NCBI RefSeq assembly: GCF_003573695.1
Contig: NC_039368.1
Span: forward strand, 77,204,374-77,268,373
From: Papaver somniferum
Lineage: Eukaryota > Streptophyta > Magnoliopsida > Ranunculales > Papaveraceae
Reading direction: 5' to 3'
Length of the DNA stretch: 64,000 nucleotides
The notes under the pieces are model-generated. The model did no database searches. It was not told the origin of the DNA and saw nothing but the letters and a program-made list of their open reading frames with translations. Numbering within the stretch: position 1 is the first letter of the stretch; each line of letters begins with the position of its first letter. This document shows, piece by piece, positions 32,175 to 43,919 of this stretch. The position numbers and the translations under genes are program-made.

Positions 32175-33159
32175 TACATATGGTATTCACAGTTAATCTA
32201 TCAAAAAGATAGTTTAGAGTGTCCATATTCCACTTACGTTCTTTTTGGTCAATAAGTTGGTTCACTGTCGACAAATTAGCAGATGAAAATGAGAATTTAA
32301 CAAACCATTTCTATTTGGAATCCATTTTTCTTTCCAAATTAAGATGTTTCTGCCATCACATATCTCCCAACAATAATTCTCTTTATAATTTCAAGACCTC
32401 TATTGATGCCTATCAAATGAAATACCGTGCACACTCATTGACTACATTCAAAGGGTTACTATTTAGAGAATATTTATGTTTAATAATAACAGCCAACAAA
32501 GAATCAGATTCAGTTATCATTTGCTAACAATACAGAGTTGAGATATTCAGTTTGCTTGATACTTAGTCCTGTTAAAACAATGGGTTTGGAGACATTATCC
32601 AACTTATAATATAGATACATATACCTCCCTCTCTCTTATTCCACCAAATCTCCTTTGAATTGTGTCAAGCATATCAGTCAGTTTCTTAGGCATTGGGAAC
32701 ACGGCTAAACGGTGATCAACTAAAAATCCTAATAGTGACTTAGTCAAGACGGTCCTACTTGGTTACTTTTTCATGGTTCAATCCTATTATTAAACGTATC
32801 TAATAGATAACGTTTCCATTTTGTTCCCTTGGATCAGTAAGGGTACACCTAGATATTTGTCTTGTAAACCAAGTTTTTGGAAATGAAGAATATCGATTCT
32901 AGATTCAGTTTGTGGACTAAAATATAGATCTGAATTATCAAATTTAATGACCTTCCCAGAGTACTTACTAAACTGATGTAACATAACATCCAAATTCCTA
33001 GCACACTTCACAGAGGATTTTGTAAACACTAAGCAATAATCTACAAAAAAACATGACTAACAGAATGACAGTTATTAGTAATCTTATTCCTTAAATACCA
33101 CCTTAGGAACCAACACGAATCATAAGTTTTGACAACACATCCATACGCATGATAATATG
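32175..33159 (-). mobile_element. L1-type LINE, 3' part (RT C-terminus and RNase H-like)
   Basis: The minus strand encodes the C-terminal part of a non-LTR reverse transcriptase (32790-33029: LHQFSKYSGKVIKFDNSDLY, then LGLQDKYLGVPLL, matching the plant L1 pattern with FS..SGxxINxxKS and KYLGVPL). Further on (near 32500) is a ITESDSLLAVII-like RNase H segment. Frames are broken by many stops, so the element is old. The 5' part continues at 40441 beyond an inserted LTR element. Confidence 0.75.
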
Positions 33160-33164
33160 GATAC
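33160..33164. repeat. Target-site duplication GATAC (left)
   Basis: GATAC here and at 40436-40440 flanks the LTR retrotransposon 33165-40435. Confidence 0.95.
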
Positions 33165-34725
33165 TTATTATGTTTTTGTTGATGTTGTAGTAATGAGGTT
33201 CAAACTCTCGGATTTGTGAAGATTAAATTTAAAGATTTAATAAAATTATATACAAAAATATTAACAAAGTGGGCGAGAGGTAACCAAGACACTAGAATCC
33301 ACTATTACACATGAATGATGTCAAATATTTCATAACTCTAATTATCCTTTTAATCCTTTATTTCTTAATCCACAAATAATCAAACATATTCTCAAAAATT
33401 AATTGTATCCCTTAAGCATAGATTATCTAACCAAAGCATAACCTATCTAATTGAATCACAACTAATGAAGAAAATTATGTAAACTTTTAAGAACTCTGCA
33501 AAAGCAGTGATTTAGTGAATTATAATTAAATATTAGAGAAAATGAAATAGTTACCCATTGTTCATGTGTGAATAGCTTCATCTATTGCCTTGGTTACGAG
33601 AGAATTAGCCGCTCATCATGTTGGAAAACCTCTCAAAGAATTTCATTGATGCTCAAAAATGGTTTACAAATGATGAGAATATGAGAAATACAATAAAACC
33701 GGGTTTGTAACAATTATATTTGTTACAAACCAGAGAACTACGACCCTCAGTGACAAAATAAGACTGCTGCAGCTGTGTCGCAAACAACTGTAGCAAATAA
33801 GTCTACCTGATGTACGACCCACAGGTGTGAGTCATTATTACTGCAGAAAAACGACTGCTGTTGCAGGTCCGTTCTTGGTGTTCTTGGTGTTCATCAGCAG
33901 CAGCAGAAACCGAGTTTGGGAAAACTCGAATTTCTTCTTCTCTGGATCTCCTCAGCCCCCCAGGCTCTCGACACCTCTTCTATGAGTCCCCGACACTCTA
34001 TATATACTCCACAGGATCAAGAAGTCTCGCTATAACTCGAGATAATTCTCTCTTAACTCGGTTTGATGAAAAAATATTCTGGGAATATTTTCTTCCCTGA
34101 TTTAGCTTTTCACCCGTAGATTTCCATCCTGGTCACTCTAGAAATGTTTACACACGACCCACAATGTTGCTAGAGCCCTCATGCATGAGCAGAACACGCT
34201 CAAATATTCTCCAATCCTGTGTTCAACCCGTGTTTTCCTGTTTTGTATTCCGTGAATTATCCCGCTAATTCTGGCCAAATTTAATCGAACCAAAAGCCCA
34301 AAACGTGTTTGCTAGGACATATCACAACTTCCTACCAAAAATCAGTCATTGAATATCCCTAGAACACGTTCAAAAATTCCAACAAAACATCTGCCAGTTG
34401 ATAGTATTTTTTTCCCGCCAATTTTTGGTGTTTGAATTTGGGAAGAAGATGTCCTCCCCCTAACCAGAACTGGGGTGCGAATAGCAACTGCCTTTGGGGT
34501 GACCTGGGGTGCCCCTTAGTAATTGAGGTGCCCCTTATCCAACGGTGAGTGTCCGAATTACACGTGTCCTCCGGGGCTTTTACAAACTTTTCGAGCCGAA
34601 TTTTCCAAAAAATGTTTATTTTCCAAAGGTGCCTACAAACACATAAAATACCAAAATTAGTACAAACTCGAGTGCCAACAATATATAGTATTGAGATCAA
34701 ATTAAACACAAAAATGTGTCTATCA
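33165..34725 (-). repeat. 3' LTR of the non-autonomous element
   Basis: 1561 bp; partner of 38876-40435. The terminal CA expected on the minus strand is changed to AA here. Confidence 0.95.
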
Positions 34726-34739
34726 AATACCCCCAAACT
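34726..34739 (-). other. Polypurine tract
   Basis: AAGTTTGGGGGTAT on the minus strand, directly before the 3' LTR; fixes the orientation of the element. Confidence 0.85.
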
Positions 34740-34819
34740 TATTATTTGCTAGTCCTCGAGCAAAATTTATTTTTGAAAAGATAAAAAGACTACACTTAGC
34801 ACGTGCAGCAGGCCGTTAA

Positions 34820-34841
34820 ACCGCTAGGTGGCCCTAGCGGT
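34820..34841. repeat. Perfect 9-bp hairpin
   Basis: ACCGCTAGG and CCTAGCGGT are separated by TGGC, about 100 bp inside the 3' LTR. It is followed by three loose repeats of GCTACACAGCTAGATAAA (35035-35160). A structured RNA element is possible. Confidence 0.7.
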
Positions 34842-35426
34842 GGAGTGTTGTCTCCGGAGGGTTTACCAGAGGTGTACCCACAAAACCTTTTCTCCTAATT
34901 GGTCACAAGTATCCAAAGAGCTATGAGGACATACATATTCTCAACCTATCTCCAAGTAAGTAGAATGCCAGAGAAATTAAAGGTGTCAGCTCTAAAGCTG
35001 ACTGAAGAAAAGGGGAGACACATCCACACGACTGCTAGATAAAGAGATATCCGCTACACAGCTAGATAAACATTGTAAGATGCGTCCGCTGCTTTACAGC
35101 TGGATAAGATTAGGAGAGAGATAAAAATGAGAGGGACATCTGCTACACAGCTGGACTAATTACGTGTGATGAGTTAAACCAGTGCTAGAAAGATTTTGTG
35201 CCAGATTGAAAGCAGACTAACAAAGCAACCAAAATGCATCTTTCTTCGACTCTCTCACAGTGCTCAGTAGAAACAACGCCTTCTTCGGTCTTCAACTGTT
35301 GATGATAAACTCTCGAACCTCATAGAACCTTGACAATTAACTCTTCTCTTCGATTTCTTGCTTGACTTATAAATTTCTTCTTCCCTATGGCCTTATTGAA
35401 CAAAAAGAACGTAATGATGTTTCATT

Positions 35427-35464
35427 TTTTTTTTTCATTTTTTTTTTTTTTTTTTTTTTTTTTT
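35427..35464. repeat. T-rich homopolymer run
   Basis: An almost pure run of about 38 T inside the non-autonomous LTR element. It could mark an old poly(A)-tailed insertion or simple slippage. Confidence 0.8.
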
Positions 35465-36378
35465 GAAAACAAAAAATTACAAGACAAAAATTTACATGGC
35501 CATGAGAGAAGGACTTTCAAAACTTGGATCTTCGCAACTTGTGATGTCTTGGTATCATGGATTCTAACAACTTATATCATTTGCTCTTATAACTTCAACT
35601 TTGATTTTTGAATTATTCTCTTCTATTGTTGCTTCTAAACCTAAAACGTCTTCAACTTTCTTCATAGATTTTGATGTCGCTCCGCTTGTTGATGATGATA
35701 AGTTTCTACTGAGAGAGAGTCGCAATCCAGTAACTAAGACTATTGTGAGGTTGCTTTGTCTTTCTGGCATTTCCCTGACCTACTTGCCTTTCCATCATGT
35801 ATGGTTAGGTCCATCACGGTTACCCTCTAAAAGGAACAAGTTCTCTCCTGAATTTCAAGGATCTCAATGTCTTTTTCTCTAATGTCTCAATAAGTTGTTA
35901 TCTCTAGCATTCCAATTTATCTTTTCGGTGAGAAACAATATGTAAACTTAGCTAACCGGATACCATGTGACGCTAGAAGTTTCAAAAGTGCAACTAAAAA
36001 GTTTCTCCCATACCCCCAAACTTAAATCTAACATTGTCCTCGATGTTCTAAAGATAAAATTAAAAGCATGAACAAGGAGAAACGGTTACCACTTGAAGAA
36101 AAAGAGTTAAGGAAAGATATTACCATGTTGCATGAGCATGGGTTACCTCCCAAGAAGTGCTAAGTTTAAAGTCTTCAGCCAGACTTAGGAAAGGATTAGT
36201 CAACTCGAACCGTATAACAGTAGCCGGAATAACTGCGGGTCTTCAAAACCAAATAGAGCTGACCAAAGGAAACTGCAGTAAACCAAGAAAATGAACAAGA
36301 CTAGCATGCCCTTACCTATTTTCCTGATTAAGACAACTACATCTAATTGTGGTTCAGGTTCAGGTTCTATAAAAGGGT

Positions 36379-36645
36379 CTAAATAATTTCTTTAGGCTGC
36401 AACTCCTCAAAAGTGAGATCCGAATTATTAGGTCCTAGAGTCTGTAAAAACTCAAATAAAAATTTAGAAGCACATAATAACAACCTGAATAATTGGGGAT
36501 CCTCTAAGTCAATTAGATTTGACTCACAAAGTTGACCATAATAATGGTCATTCTTAAGAAAATGTGTCGACCCTAATATCCTAAAGTAATTAGGTTTAGT
36601 CTCAAAACTTAATATCCGGCACATCTGAAAATCATATGTTCCCAC
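36379..36645 (-). other. Open frame in the 3' interior of the LTR element
   Basis: Eighty-eight codons rich in Leu and Phe (LFRLLLCASKFLFEFLQTLG), beginning MGTYDFQMCRILSFE. No family is recognised. It may be a relic of an element gene. The flanking text near 36140 (CTCCCAAGAAGTGCTAAG) is of a kind common in plant pol-less LTR elements. Confidence 0.35.
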
Positions 36646-36847
36646 AATTGGAAGAAAATTTTTGGTGGGAAAACAAAGTCAATCTTGGTATCATAGCCTG
36701 GGTTAACCACATCAACCAGAGGATGGGTTTCTAACAACTGAGCTTCTCTATGGACATCATTAGGTTCGGGAAAACATGTATGAAGATAATCTTGTAATAT
36801 GGTTGAGGCATAAATGTCAAGTCCTACACGAGGGAACTTTCTAAGAG

Positions 36848-37813
36848 TTAAAGCACATGGAGAATGATAATCACCCCAAACTTAGAGTTTTCTGTGTCTC
36901 TAGAAAGACTAGTCACAACTTCCCTAATTTCTAGGTCATCAGATTCCTGGAAATGGTCAATTGATTCTTCTAAGTCAGGTTCATCCTCACTCATCTCTAC
37001 GAGTTCATCTTCTTCGTCTAAGACTATTGTTTCTAAATCGCTAGACTCTAAAACATTATTCTCAGAATAAACTCGTTCCTCTAAATCATTATCGGCTTTG
37101 TAAACAGGAAATACTACATCGTCTAAAACGAGGGTATCTCTAGTCAAATCCTCGTCCTTTTGAATAGGTGAATAATTATTAAAATTATTTGGATTTGAAC
37201 TAGAAATAATATTATCATTGTAAAGTTCAATTGGAGTAACCAATTCCTGATCATTGCCTACATATTTCATGTTCTTCATCAATACTATCCTCATCATAAT
37301 CATCACTATAATAACATGAAAATGATCGAACCTTATCAAAACAAGTAGTGTTACCAATTCTAACCTCGTCATCTTGATTATGTGAATAAAAACTATCCTT
37401 ATTTTCGAGGGTGGTATTGGGAAAACTACACTGGAAATTAAGACTATCCTGAGCAAGTTTTTCCACAATCCTATTTGTATTCTCAGTAAATTGCTTGAGG
37501 GTCTCTTCTAGAGATATCTTAGTTGACCGCTCTACGGACTCTTCTGGGAGAAGAATATTATAAGTCTCTTTCATAAATAACTTCGTTTGACTCATTGAAA
37601 CTCTTGAGAGACTCTTCTAGAGAAATAGAAGGATTGTTTTGCTCGTATGACCTGTGGGTATGGATAGTAATTGGGCTCACAATGGTATGGACCATAACCT
37701 TCAAAAGTTTCGCGTTCCCAATCACTATTCACACTATGGTCATAAAAAGGATAATGTCCAAGCTGCTCAGTCGGATACTCATTGTATTGGCTATTATAAT
37801 ACCAGTTCGACAT
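36848..37813 (-). pseudogene. gag-like remnants of the non-autonomous LTR element
   Basis: Three overlapping minus-strand frames (37592-37813, 37251-37595, 36848-37468). The first has an aromatic, Asn/Tyr/Pro-rich segment (MSNWYYNSQYNEYPTEQ), as in the C-terminal part of plant gypsy gag. The second has a helical segment (LEETLKQFTENTNRIVEKL). The third is very acidic (Asp/Glu/Ser runs) and, unusually, gives a long open frame. Frame changes separate them, and no zinc knuckle or pol follows. Assignment to gag is an inference from composition and position after the 5' LTR. Confidence 0.5.
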
Positions 37814-38854
37814 CCTAACCGCAAGGGAATTCTACACAATCACAAACAAGGCTGACTCGACCAAATCAAACCTATAAAATCTAGCAAACAACAAGCATGA
37901 TGGCTCCACTTAGATTGTTTCTAGACCAGCTTCTAATCTTTCGAAAAGGAATTCGTTACAATCTGAGCAAACCTCTTTGGAATCAATCCGAGTTTAAGTA
38001 AGTTGAATTGAGACGAGGGAAGCTGCGAGGAGCTTTGATACCCAAGGTCTCACCGGTATTATAAGGCGGCGCAGTCACGCATTCAACTCGCAGAAACCAT
38101 CATGAACTTCAAAGTATGCTCAAAAGAGTAACCAATATTTTTCGAACGACTTTCCTATTAAGCTCGTTACCCTATAGGTCTCGTTCTAGTCAAAATTTTA
38201 AGCTTACGTTCGCGTTTGGTTTTGTTTTCCTAAGGCGGGCAAGAAGGAAACGGCGATGAAATCCGAGTCCTTATCTTAATTTGGCCAGGCCTTGCCCTTT
38301 ACTAGGAAATTAAAACAACCGTATTCAAATCCTCAGCATATATTCACCTTAAGGCATACAATAAACCCGCTGACAGGGGATTCGCGGGTGTTTCGAAAGC
38401 TTACCTCCCGTACCAGACGGGCAAAGAACCGCTGAAGTCGACTCGGGCCATGACTCCTATGTCATGTGCGAACCCGAGGGGCGGAGACGATATTGTTATC
38501 GTCTTCCTTCCCTGCAAACAGTTTTATATTTAATGTACCCTTCCTTAGGGTTTAAAAAAAATAATTGTCCAAGTCCAAAGTCCAAATAAAGTGCAAAAGA
38601 AAAGAAAAAAAAATAATAATTACAAAAAATGGAAGGTCTCTAAAAAAATAAAATAAATTCTCTCTCTCTTTTTTTTTTAATTTTTCTTTCGCTTTTTTTT
38701 TTTTGCTTTGTCTTTTTCCTTCTCTTTTGGCTTTAAGCTTTGATTCCAAGTCTTTAGTATCCAACTTCAAACCTGTAATACAAAGACACACCCAAAGAAA
38801 CGTAAAAAGAACAAATGAAATAAAAAAAACCTAAAAATTCTACCTAAGCACAAA

Positions 38855-38872
38855 TCCGCGTCGGCGGTGCCA
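38855..38872 (-). other. Primer-binding site of the non-autonomous element
   Basis: TGGCACCGCCGACGCGG on the minus strand, three bases after the 5' LTR. It resembles the TGGCGCCG-type site of plant gypsy elements. Confidence 0.7.
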
Positions 38873-38875
38873 AAA

Positions 38876-40435
38876 TGATTATGTTTTTGTTGATGTTGTA
38901 GTAATTAGGTTCAAACTCTCGGATTTGTGAAGATTAAATTTAAAGATTTAATAAAATTATATACAAAAATATTAACAAAGTGGGCGAGAGGTAACCAAGA
39001 CACTAGAATCCACTATTACACATGAATGATGTCAAATATTTCATAACTCTAATTATCCTTTTAATCCTTTATTTCTTAATCCACAAATAATCAAACATAT
39101 TCTCAAAAATTAATTGTATCCCTTAAGCATAGATTATCTAACCAAAGCATAACCTATCTAATTGAATCACAACTAATGAAGAAAATTATGTAAACTTTTA
39201 AGAACTCTGCAAAAGCAGTGATTTAGTGAATTATAATTAAATATTAGAGAAAATGAAATAGTTACCCATTGTTCATGTGTGAATAGCTTCATCTATTGCC
39301 TTGGTTACGAGAGAATTAGCCGCTCATCATGTTGGAAAACCTCTCAAAGAATTTCATTGATGCTCAAAAATGGTTTACAAATGATGAGAATATGAGAAAT
39401 ACAATAAAACCGGGTTTGTAACAATTATATTTGTTACAAACCAGAGAACTACGACCCTCAGTGACAAAATAAGACTGCTGCAGCTGTGTCGCAAACGCTG
39501 TAGCAAATAAGTCTGCCTGATGTACGACCCACAGGTGTGAGTCATTATTACTGTAGAAAAACGACTGTTGTTGCAGGTCCGTTCTTCGTGTTCTTGGTGT
39601 TCATCATCAGCAGCAGTAGCAGCAGAAACCGAGTTTGGGAAAACTCGGATTTCTTCTTCTCTGGCTCTCCTCAGCCCCCCAGACTCTCGACACCTCTTCT
39701 ATGAGTCCCCGGAACTCTATATATACTTCACAGGATCAAGAAGTCTCGCTATAACTCGAGATAATTCTCTCTTAACTCGGTTGGATGAAAAAATATTCTT
39801 GGAATATTTTCTTCCCTGATTTAGCTTCTCACGCGTAGATTTGCATCCTGGTCACTCTAAAAAATTTTACACACGACCCACAATGTTGCTAGAGCCCTCA
39901 TGCATGAGCAGAACACGCTCAAATCTTCTCCAATCCCGTGTTTCCCTGTTTTGCATTCCGTGAATTATCCAGCTAATTCTGGCCAAATTTGATCGAACCA
40001 AAAGCCCAAAACGTGTTTGCTAGGACATATCACAACTTCCTACCAAAAAATCAGCCATTGAATCTCCCTAGAACACGTTCAAAAATTTCAACAAAACATC
40101 TGCCAGTTGATAGTATTTTTTTCCCGCCAATTTTTGGTTTTTGAATTTGGGGAGAAGATGTCCTCCCCCCTAACCAGAACTGGGGTGCGAATAGCAGCTG
40201 CCTTTGGGGTGACCTGGGGTGCCCCTTAGTAATTGAGGTGCCCCTTATCCAACTGTGAGAGTCCGAATAACCTGTGTCCTCCGGGGCTTTTACCAACTTT
40301 TCGAGCCGAATTTTCCAAAAAATGTTTATTTTCCAAAGGTGCCTACAAACACATAAAACACCAAAATTAGTACAAACTCGAGTGCCAAGAATATATAGTA
40401 TTGAGATCAAATTAAACACAAAAATGTGTCTATCA
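38876..40435 (-). repeat. 5' LTR of the non-autonomous element
   Basis: 1560 bp with canonical TG..CA on the minus strand; followed on the plus strand by GATAC (40436-40440). Confidence 0.95.
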
Positions 40436-40440
40436 GATAC

Positions 40441-41330
40441 AAGGACAAAATAAGAAACGATAGAGAAACATTACTTTATCATGCCACACCAAAATTCTTT
40501 AAAACCTAACTGCCTAAGAAAACAAATCAAAAAAGGCCGCTCAAATCCATCAAAGGACTTTGACATATCGAGTTTAATGTCCATAAGCCATGACTTACTT
40601 CTATTGTTCCTCATAGTATGTACAATTCCATGTGCAATGACAACATGATGTGTAATATTCCTAGAGGATAAGAAGGCTCATTGATATGGACTAATGAAAT
40701 GATATTATAACTCACATTAGAGGATTATTGGTCTGAAGTCTGCGGCAGTCCTAGGTGGACTAGTTTTAGGTATCAGAGTGATGAAACCATGGTTCGTCTT
40801 TTTGAGGAGATAGCCAGTATGCAAAAAAAAAATTCACCATTTTACAGGTGTCGCTTCCTACCACATTCCACATAGCTTGATAAAATTCTGGAGGATACCT
40901 AAGGCTCCAGTTTCCAAAGTGTGTTTCTAATTTCATCATCATAAGGTATACAAGTAAAAAAAATCATTCTCAACATCAGATACAGGGATTAAGATTTTCT
41001 TAAAATCATTTGCAACAAGGGGATTAGTTGTTTTACTAATTTTCGAAAAATGGTCTTTCAGTTTCTGAGCGATCATGCTTTTATTTGTTAACCAAATCCC
41101 TAAGTTGTTTTGGATAAAACGATTTGAGTTTTTTTTCTTCATTATTTTACCTTATTATGAAAACATTTTGTGTCCATATCATCAAATTTTATCCTATATT
41201 CTTTAGCTCTATGAGCATGATATTCATGTTTAGCGTTGTACACAATGTTTAAGACCGTCTTCTAAAGAAGCAATTTGAGCAGTTCTAGATATGATATCCT
41301 CCTGCTATTGTAAGTCTGCTAGTTCATCCT
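40441..41330 (-). mobile_element. L1-type LINE, region between endonuclease and RT, and RT N-terminus
   Basis: This is the 5' continuation of the LINE at 32175-33159. On the minus strand, near 41200, EYRIKFDDMDTKCFHNKVK-like text matches the linker before the RT. The frame 40939-41142 has FIQNNLGIWLTNKSMIAQ and HFSKISKTTNP, the usual plant L1 pre-RT block. Near 40480-40600, LMDIKLDMSKSFDGFE and FLRQLGFKEFW match the RT palm start. Stops interrupt it. The endonuclease is not seen. The boundary near 41330 is approximate. Confidence 0.75.
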
Positions 41331-43690
41331 TTACGTTATTTTTTATGGATATTACCAAAGATATGTATATTCCACAGTCTTAATTTCAACTGATGTATAC
41401 CAATTATTTTACTATGCTTATGACTTGTACCTTATTACTTGAGGTCTACCAAATTTTTTCTAACTCAAAGGACTCAGCTGGATCTGAGTTATTACATTTG
41501 AACTTGAAAATTTTAATGAGACTCAACAATTATAAAATATTACAGTTTTTATTTATTTATTTCAGTTAAATATGTGTCTCATAAATTAATTACAAAAAAT
41601 ATTAGCGATTCAAATCATTTTCAATCACATGGATGACTCAAGTCAGACCTCGAGTCAAACATTTACACAATAAAAAAACAAAATGTTTACCATCTGACTC
41701 GTCCTGAGTCAGATGGCGAGTCAAATTCTAATTGCGAGTTAAATTTTCAACCAATAATTTTCTTAAAAGATCAACCTGGATTCTATATTAGATATAACGT
41801 ATTCTTTGAGTTTCGTGACTGGTTCTCGTATTATACACGCTTCGACGATGAGTATAAATTCATTGATGAAAAGAAGGCTTCCTTAAAATTGTAAATTGCT
41901 CTCTGTCACACAACCTTCTCTAACATATATATCTTTCTATTTTCCTTGAAGATCTGGTATCAGAGCTTTGAGAACCTAGTAGGTCATTTCATAGTGATGT
42001 ACAAATGAATAAACTAAAAGAGGAAACCGGACACCAGTGCACCTATCTATAGTGGACTTATTATTATCCAAGAGACGACAACTACACTATTATTTCCTCC
42101 ATGTGTTTTTATTCATTCTCCCAATTCTTTTAGGAGCACAAATATATTATAATTTTTCTAAAATGAAATTTAATGGTCATACCTATATGAAGCTAACAAT
42201 TAGTGTTTGCACATATAATTTTTGAATCATATTTTTACCCATATTCTTATATGTTATTGTAATATATATCACTAAATGTAAGGATATGTAATATTTTTTA
42301 CGAAACAACATACTAATTTTATACTCCTGTAGATATTTATCTATATATAATATATAAAAAGAATTGTGATCTTCGTTTCTTGGGATTTAGAGAAAGTAAA
42401 CAACATTTCAAATTGATATTTGTTTTTCTATGGATTATATGGATTATTTGAAATTAGAGATATTTTTTTTTTAAATGTTTACCAAAAATCCATAATAATT
42501 ATATCTAAAATGAAAAGAATCATATTGTACTAGAAAAATTATCATAACAAGATTTTATCACAAATTGTATTTTTGATATATGGGAAACATTTAGACAATT
42601 AAATTAGTAGTAATATGTATAATAAATACATTAGTGAAGATAGTTGAAGGCATTATCAATTACTGTCTTCTTTTCTTTTTTAACTATTTTTTGTAATTAA
42701 TATTTGAATAGTACTTCTTTATATTACCGTCTACGGAATTTATTTAGTTAAATTGTTGATTGAAGATAATTGCAATAATTGATCTTTATGAATAATTTTT
42801 CTATGTATTGTTTTCCATGATATTTATATTCTAGTATTTTTTTCAATGTGGTCGATCTCATGATAATCTTCAAAAGATATGCTTATAACTCATGTTCTTC
42901 CTTGAATAATTAAATATTAGTACTTTTGACGATTGATCTATATCTTATATTAGCTTGTGAGATTTGTTAAAATCCAAAAAAATCATTTTTCTAGTAAAAA
43001 GATCGCCTTTGTTGTTTTATTTTGAGAATGACATCAAATGGAGGTGAGTTCGTAATTGAACTAGGCATTACTGAACTAACATATCTTTGGGGGGGGGTGT
43101 TGTATTTATGGAATTTATGAGAGAATAGTCCCTTTAATATTTTTAAGGGGAAAGAAACTAAGTTGTGAAACTTAGTGGAATCATCAATGACAATATGATA
43201 GAATTCTTAGTGTTAATTGTTTTCCTAATGGCTTAATTCATGAGGAACCAATTATCATCACCTTTGTCAACTTTGTAACAAATAAGGTGAGAAAAAAATA
43301 GCACTTTACTACTAATGAAATATGGCTTTTTGAAACATTATCTTAATGGGGAGTTAATTAATGTGCTCATCGTCCTATATAGAAAAAGTTGACGTGTAAA
43401 AGCTAAGGGGGAGTACATGTCAAAATAAGAAGTAATATCGTTATATGTTTGAAAAAGTATAATTTTCTTAAAAGTGACAAACGATACTACTCATTGGGAT
43501 AACAACTATACGCGAAGTGAAAGCCATCCATGCAAATTCTGAAGGGTAGGAATATTAAAGTTTTTATCTATCACTGTAGAATCTTCAATTACTTGTACTC
43601 AACGAACACACGAAGAACCGCAGAAGAATAAAATTGAACTTTTAAGAAATCAAGAAAGCATCATGGTTTTGTACTTAAAGTCAAATTAGT
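41331..43690. other. Degenerate retroelement sequence, no gene
   Basis: A primer-binding site TGGTATCAGAGC at 41955-41966 marks the start of a former LTR element's interior. The stretch 43010-43560 resembles 49170-49560 (shared AATGACATCAAATGG, a G-rich run and AAGGGGGAGT), the 3' interior of the 2.4-kb-LTR family. The rest is AT-rich. A short frame at 42037-42225 has no recognisable features. Confidence 0.5.
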
Positions 43691-43699
43691 AAAATTCCA

Positions 43700-43919
43700 T
43701 GTGTGAAGATGCGGGAGTATCAAAATACACCACCAACTTTTTCTTAGGAAACCTGTATGGACAAAACTCAATTACAATTCCGCGAGTTACAACTTAATGA
43801 ATCTTAATCAGGAATTATATGAAGAGCTTATATCTCTTTCTCTCACAATCATAATGTAAACAAATGTAAGTCCGTGAACCGGATTATTTTGTGAGAGTAC
43901 TTGGACGATTCAAAATATC
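43700..43919 (-). repeat. Inverted LTR-end fragment of the same family
   Basis: On the plus strand TCAAAATACACCACCAACTT and the text after it are the reverse complement of the 3' end of the LTR at 43920-46393 (AAGTGGTGGTGTATTTTGG). The next LTR element starts directly after this fragment, in opposite orientation, so it was inserted into an older relative. Confidence 0.6.

Larger units (their letters stand above)
33165..40435 (-). mobile_element. Complete non-autonomous LTR retrotransposon (7.3 kb) with no pol
   Basis: Minus orientation. LTRs at 38876-40435 (5', 1560 bp) and 33165-34725 (3', 1561 bp) are nearly the same over long stretches, with a few percent difference in the rest; target duplication GATAC. 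On the minus strand LTRs start TGATAG and end AATCA (5' copy) or AATAA (3' copy). The primer-binding site TGGCACCGCCGACGCGG follows three bases after the 5' LTR, and a polypurine tract AAGTTTGGGGGTAT abuts the 3' LTR. The 4.15-kb interior has only short gag-like frames and no protease, RT or integrase, so it depends on a partner element. It interrupts the LINE. Confidence 0.9.

Noticed and set aside
32219..32527. Plus-strand frame of 102 codons
   Set aside because: It is the complement of the LINE RNase H-like segment read on the minus strand.
35387..35611. Open frame across the long T run
   Set aside because: A poly-Phe artefact of the homopolymer.
38552..38791. Lys/Glu-rich minus-strand frame
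   Set aside because: It comes from an A/T-rich low-complexity leader just after the primer-binding site, without a recognisable gag start.
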